NCBI GenBank assembly: GCA_050084985.1
Contig: JBITNC010000001.1
Span: 66,960,001 to 67,024,000, forward strand
DNA: 64,000 nt
Reading direction: 5' to 3'
Source: Nageia nagi
Taxonomy: Eukaryota; Pinophyta
Shown here: positions 57,845 through 64,000 of the stretch, piece by piece
How the letters are laid out: every line of letters starts with the position of its first letter
Position numbering within the stretch: position 1 is the stretch's first letter
Notes under the pieces: generated by a model
What the model was told of the DNA's origin: nothing
What the model saw: only the letters and a program-made list of their open reading frames with translations
Databases searched by the model: none
Position numbers and translations under genes: made by a program

Positions 57845-60800
57845 CCAAAGTTTTATTAATCTATTTGCAAGTTTCCATATACCAATAGAAATATAATTTC
57901 AAGACCTTTCTAATGATATATAATAATCTATACTTTCTTTGAGAATCACCATAGAGATAACCCTTTCTTTGTAAGGTATTTTTGTTATGAAACTATTGTG
58001 AATGTGCTAAACAAGGTCTTATGTTGTCATGATTTTCCAAATATTTATAGATCCATTTTCTAATTTCATACACCTTTATAAATATATTTTTAATACCTTT
58101 TCGATGGTGTATAACACTATATGGTTTTGTTAAGGTTTGCCATCTTCTTCACCATAAATTTGCCATAATATTGTAAACTAATAATTTGGTGATTTTGCTT
58201 TGTTTGATGATCATTTAATTTTTGGCGATTTTGTTCATTTTTATAGTGAAAAAAGTTTTTTACTATAACCAAATTAAGTATGGATGTTGAAATAAAATTT
58301 AAACCTTTTCTTATAATTAACTATAAGTATGTTATTTTTAACAACTATAAATCCAATTGGTGAAGTAAGAGTACATAATCCATTATTTATTTGGACTCTC
58401 CTTATCTTATATCCTCTCATATAAAATATATTTTAAAATGTTAAATTCTTGAGACTCGTATTACTAGAAGGAATTCCTTTATGCTCAATTGTAATACACC
58501 TATGATAAGTCTTTTCATGTATCCATGATATTAAAAAAGATAAACATATTTAAATTTGGAATAATAAGTTGTTACTTATTAGGAGCCTTCATATCAAGAT
58601 GTGATTTTGAGTTTCTAATTAGGTCCATGAATGGTATCTTAGTTTGAGTATTTTACAACTTCTTTATAAGTCTAAAGGACTTGAATACATAAGGTGATTT
58701 GGGAAGATTCTTTGACTGGGTGCCCATGTGACTGTGATTAGATTAACTATACCCTTATTCTTTTTTTGGTTATGGCATATATGCCATTATTTGTAAAGGC
58801 ATACCATAAAACCCATTAAATAATTATAAAATATAAACATGATATAACTTGCACCTTATTAAAACAATAAAGTTTATTATGAACCAATTTTTAAACTAAT
58901 ACATAAATTTTTAAATAGATTTGAAAAATATCAAGAATTATCAATTTCTAGGTACTTATTTTATCTTTCAAATATATTTATTAATTGAATTTGATTAGAA
59001 TTCAATAAATGCTCTTTAGTCAAATCCCATTGAAGACCAGAGCTCATCGTGTGTAGTTCAAAGGCCATGATTTGATAACAGAGTCCCCTTATGACTAGCG
59101 TTGCATGATCACATGAGAGATTCTTGACCAACCTCCCCCTTCATTTCTCGAGGTGGGAAAACCACTAGGGTTCCCCGTGTCATAATGATGGCTAGGGAGA
59201 TCTCTATGATGATGGTTGGGGTGATCAAACTGAAGCAGGGGATGGCCAACTAATCCTAGTGGTAGTAGGTGACAAACTACTCCAAATAAGGAATAAGCAG
59301 TGGCAGATGGCTAGGTGGCAACTTATTTTAATGTCATTAATCCCATGTCCAATACTGATCCCATTTGGTAGGAGATTCAGGATACACTAAATCATACCCA
59401 TTAGTCGAATATCCTGCAAAATGTTTGGAAGCATAATGAGAAAATTAATGAGCATGATCATGTTAGTAAGGATACTAAGGAAATTCCCTTGGCTCCCATG
59501 CCACTAGCCAACCCCTCTCCACCTCCTACGTAATGATTAAATGCATTCTACAACCATTTCTATTGTGAGCAATTAGTAATTATCATGGCCTTGTTGGTTG
59601 GTTAAATGCTTAGTGTACTTTCAAAAAAATAATAATAAATATCACATTATAATAATTAAATATGAGGAAAAAGTTGTGGATTAATTTCAACCAAAATGAC
59701 TATCTAATGATAAAAAACATGACCACATAGCTTGTACATACATCAAAATCTCGTCATCCACTCATCACTAATTTTTTTCTTCACTCTACTTCTTATAAAT
59801 ACTATAAGTATTTCATTGTAAATCTTGTGCGTATATCAAAACATGATCATAAACTCTGTGTATATCAAAATTTGATTATAAAGTTCATGTGTATATCAAG
59901 TAGAAAGGTTATTTTAAAAATTGGGCAGATATGTTAGTGAACATAATGTTGGCATAATGGTGAAATTATTGGAATGTGAGCCAAGAAACCCACATTTGAA
60001 TCCTTCAAATATCATTTTAGTATTTTGAGGATTTAAATTTAAATTTTTATTTATTTTTATATATGCACAAACTTTAATGACATACATGCTTTATTGATAT
60101 ACATATAAGTTTTATTGATATACGCATAGGATTTATAATGTTAAATACAGATGATTTATAATAAAATAGAGCGAAGCAGAGAAAATAAGTGATGGGCAGG
60201 TGGTAAGATTTCGATATACACACGGCCTATATGGTCATATTTTGGTTGTCGCATAGCCTTCTCTCCATCCATTTATACAAGTTACACTTGTCAATTTTAA
60301 CCATTGGATTATTGTTAAACTTACTCACAAGTGACAAATGAGCTCTCTACCTCCCTTTGCGTATCATTGTAAAACGTCTCTCGATGTTAATCATTTTTTT
60401 TACATCCATATATAAAATACCTATAAATTATATGGTAATCACAATACAAACATAGCTTACACCATCTCAAATATTTAGAAGCATTATCTTAAATTTTTTG
60501 TGTAGGTAAATAAACTTTCTTTTTAAGGAGATCTTACAAAATTATTCATGAAAGATGATGAAACCTTGTCTTGTTATTTAATGATTTATTCACTAGACTA
60601 TGTATGGACACTGAAAATTGATTTATAATTGATTTATCTATAACAATGTCATCATTGTTTGTTTATGATTAATATTCCCATTACATGATTTAACATTATT
60701 TGCATTGGAAGAAGAAAAAGTCAATTGAACTAATTCTAATAAAGTAATTTCACGCATACAACTTTTATTAAAAATTTAAGTAAAAACTAAACTAAAATCT

Positions 60801-61634
60801 TAAACATTATACAATTTGCATATAACAATCTGATTTTGAAAAAAGAAAAAGAAAAATTACTTGTCCAAATCACATGCGTTGATATTGTAATTATAATGTA
60901 ATCTTCAAAGTCTTATAACAATTTTGTTTAGAAAAAAAAAAATTCCACACGCAAGGAGGGCTCATGGATTCGTAAGAGCCTATTCCGGAAAAGCTAAGTT
61001 GGCAAACAAAAGTTACCAGTCAAATCAAATAAAGGAGAATAATATATTCGTGAAGGTAAAATCATCCGAATTCAATAAAGAGACTGGTAAAATCAATTTT
61101 CACATCTAGTAAGAAGTGGGAAAAAGGTAATTCAGCGACGCGTTGTTTCTTCCATCACAAGGCTGAAAAGGACGATGGTGACATTCCTAAGATGGTATCT
61201 GAATGTTGTCATTTTTCAATGCTCTTTTAAACAAAAACATAATTTATTTATTAGTCTTTCATCTCTCTCCTCTCTCTCTATATATATAATAGAATTCTAA
61301 CAATACATATATATTATTTACAATTCATTCATAGATCATAATGTTAAGAGTTATATTTAATTTGAAATTTAATTTTTATTTTTTTAAAATATGTCATAAA
61401 CATTGGATTAAGACTCATTTTGAATATTGTTTAAGCATTCTTTATTTTTATATTAGCTTTTGACCTATAATAGTATCCTGCATGGCCATGAAAACTATGA
61501 AGATCTATTTGGATCTTAAGAGAAGGCAAAGAATTAATTACTTGCATTTTGGTAGCATCAACTTTGATTATATCAACTAACATGTAATGTCCTAATGTAA
61601 ATTATTTGATCATAATCATGTAATATTTATCATG
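57845..61634. other. Right flank, no gene seen
   Basis: AT-rich. Two weak points: a region of more normal base composition at 59020-59540, ending near 59640 with gcttagtgtactttc and an A-rich tail (aaaaaaataataataaa) that could be a LINE 3' end, and a CpG-containing patch at 60935-61230. A CT/TA microsatellite lies at 61259-61290. None is firm enough to call a gene. Confidence 0.35.
61259..61290. repeat. (CT)n(TA)n microsatellite
   Basis: ctctctcctctctctc followed by tatatatata. Confidence 0.8.
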
Positions 61635-63560
61635 GCTAAGAGCAAGGTTATGGAGATGAAACTTTTCAAGAACTTGTTTCAGCTTTTTGAGAGTATATTC
61701 AAAAGTATCTCCACACACTATGAAATCATCCATATATATCTCCAAGAAGTCATGATTTAGGTATGTAAATATAGCAATAACATGTTAAAAAGTGGCAAGT
61801 GCATTTCATAATCCAAAATGAAATACCTTATATGCAAATGTTCCCCATGTACATATGAAAGTTTTCTTCTATTGAACTTCATTTGTAACTTTGATTTGAT
61901 TGTAAATACTAAACCTATCCAAGAAGTGGAAATATTTATTCCCTAGTAAGGTTCCAAAACTTGGTCAATGAATGGCAAGGGGAAGTGGTCCTTCTTGGTT
62001 TCCTTATTGAGTTTTTGTAATCCACATATTTTCATGATTTATCATTTTTTAGGCATAATCACCAAAGGAGAAACCCATTAGTTGATGAAGATAAGATATA
62101 TAAATTTAGCATATAAAAGTTTTTGGATCTCTTATTTCACTACCTCTTTCATAAAAGGATTAAATCTTTTTTGGGGTTATTTAATAGATTCATAATCATA
62201 TTTGATGAAGATTAATTGTATTTAAATAGGGGGTGAATACCCTTCATTTCAAAATAATCCTATGTGAATGTTGATTTAGCCTTTGTCAAAATATCAATCA
62301 AATATTTATTTTATTTCTAATATAAATTTGTATTGATTTTAAAAGGCTTCCTTAGTGCCACCTCAATCTTCTTACAATTAAAAATATTTTCCAATCCAAA
62401 GAGGTCTTTAGAAAAATGATTGAGTGAGAATTGATGAGAAAACATCTGGTGGATCATATTTATATCCTAAAGTTCTGGAGTTGAACATACAACCATGGAA
62501 CACTCATGTAGATAAGGAAGCTCAAAGATGTGAGAGTCTTCACATTTTGTATTAGGAACTAGCAACCAATCATCATATATTTCTTCTTCTTCAACATGTC
62601 TATTGGAAGTGATCATGGCTAATGATTGAATACTTTATCCCTCATCAAAAGCATAACCATCAAACCATATATTTTCCACCTTGTTTGGTGTCGTAGGTAG
62701 GAAGAGTGTAAGTATCTTAATATTCATATCATTAGATATATTCATACTTACAATCATGTAACTGATATAGGAATTAGTCATTCTAATAATGGATGTCCCA
62801 TAATCAATGGATGACCACCAAGATTTTTCCTAATTTGTATGGCTATAAATTCAACTAGATACTCCCATGAGGAGAAAATCACAATGACATTGTCTATAAT
62901 TTCTTCAAGCTTGATCATAGACCTATATGCTAATTGTAATATTGCAAGGGTTTACCTTAGGTTTTGTAACCCAAGTTGATTCATGGCTTACTTGGTCATG
63001 ATATTGATTATTGTATATAAATCCAAAAGGTTATTTTGTAAACTACTTTATCCTATGTGTACTATAAGAATAGGTACTCCAATATCAATGTATTTTGGTA
63101 AGACCAAGGTTTTAGACATAAGATCAAAGAGTTATCCCAATACTTGAATGTTCTTAGGATCCTTTAGTTTCATTCTAATCCATTTAATGCATAATTCTCT
63201 AATGGACTTAGAATAGATTGGGACATCCTTCAATGTTTGGAGTAGTGGAATTCTAACATTGATATTTCTAAGTTTAGAGAATAAGTCAAATTCATATGGA
63301 GGTTATTCTTTCTATTGAATAGCCATCCTTTTAGGAAAAGGAGAATCAATTTGAGCTGGTTATTTATTTTTTCATTGAGAGATAAACCATTAGTATAGGA
63401 CTTATAATATATTCTAATAGTCCTTTTGATTTCTCAATAGGATTATCAATTACATATGTAGTCTGATATGTAGAAATAGTAGACTTGGACTTATCATTAT
63501 CAATAATATTTAGTTCAATAGAAGTTTCATCTTCTAATTTTGTTATGATTGTACACCTAA
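61635..63560 (-). pseudogene. Ty3/gypsy protease-reverse transcriptase relic (G3)
   Basis: From right to left on the minus strand: FDLMSKTLVLPKYIDIG (about 63120) and INIMTK near the protease active site (about 63000); MIKLEEIIDNVIVIFSSWEY (62930-62860); the LGGHPLIMGHPLLE region (62820-62780); DYFEMKGIHP, the linker before reverse transcriptase (about 62260); SPLVIMPKK (about 62060); HFPLPFIDQVLE; KVTNEVQ; and the catalytic block EIYMDDFIVCGD with YMDD at 61725-61736. The domain breaks off near 61635. Order and motifs match G1, so both belong to one lineage near Tat/Athila. Stops are frequent. Its gag side may extend past the window. Confidence 0.75.
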
Positions 63561-64000
63561 AAACTTCTTCTCTAGTGTTCTAAGAAAACATAATATGTTA
63601 GTAAACACAATATTTCAAAGATATAATATAACTTATGCTTTCTGAGTTTGAATGATGCCAAGATTAATATGAACACATATTTCAAACTTCAAATTATTGT
63701 TCAAGAACTTGGAAGAGTGATAATGAAACCTAAATGCATCTAACAAAAGGTAGTGGGACCTCTAATTTAGGCCCCTTAAGGTACCTAAATGAGCTTGGAA
63801 TGAGTTTTCTCACTCCAAAAGGTAATGTGAGCCCCTAGTCTCCAATTAATGAAGACAACAAAGAGAATAATTCCTAATATTATGCAATGTGAGTATGCCT
63901 ATATGTTCTTTACACAATTTAGAATGATGCTTTAGCAATTTGAAATAGATTTATCCACAAAATTATGCAATTAAGCTACAATTTAGATAGAAATCATGAA
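63561..64000. other. Unassigned right edge
   Basis: May belong to the 5' part of G3 but shows no recognisable motif. Confidence 0.3.

Overview
This is repeat-rich plant nuclear DNA, probably from a large, transposon-laden genome. The evidence is a plant elongator tRNA-Met gene with a short intron, a CACTA (En/Spm) transposon with a spliced plant-type transposase gene, and many Ty1/copia and Ty3/gypsy LTR retrotransposons. The sequence is very AT-rich and CpG-poor, with C-to-T decay in the old elements. A gymnosperm is my best guess but is not proven. Apart from the tRNA I see no convincing host protein gene.

Layout. 1-4758: 3' part of a CACTA element with a five-exon tnpA-like gene, a 12-bp subterminal repeat array and the 3' terminal CACTA motif. 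5711-7750: internally deleted minus-strand copia element (called C4 here). 8166-9591: 717-bp tandem duplication. 11597-12014: foldback/MITE-like inverted repeat. 12496-12920: 214-bp tandem duplication. 13032-13117: tRNA-Met. 14061-15115: gypsy gag relic. 16330-17960: plant mobile domain relic.

20968-57839: one nested stack. The host is an old, pol-less minus-strand gypsy-like element (G2; about 5.4 kb of its own sequence; target duplication aatta/aatca). Its 3' LTR is split by a second minus-strand gypsy element (G1, 21857-35353, duplication atatg). G1 is itself split by a coding-poor LTR element (C3, 25183-31226, duplication tgagg) and by a 249-bp solo LTR (S1, 33083-33331, duplication gttga). 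G2's internal region is split by two copia elements: C1 (35973-44978, minus strand, duplication tggta, nearly intact) and C2 (47732-56713, plus strand, duplication ttgac, decayed). Conceptually removing C2, C3 or S1 rejoins the interrupted reading frame of the host element, which confirms the nesting.

57845-61634 holds little I can name. From 61635 to the right edge is a minus-strand gypsy protease-reverse transcriptase relic (G3), related to G1.

The most unusual items are: (1) G2, which has gag and protease, no reverse transcriptase or integrase, and a membrane-protein-like stretch where an envelope gene would sit; (2) G1, whose reverse transcriptase stops after its first motifs and is followed by a coiled-coil reading frame running to the 3' LTR; (3) C3, a coding-poor element with a GC-rich palindrome array; (4) a dense run of glutamine-to-stop changes in G1 gag. 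All statements come from reading the sequence by eye. Repeat boundaries are exact only where terminal motifs and target duplications are given.
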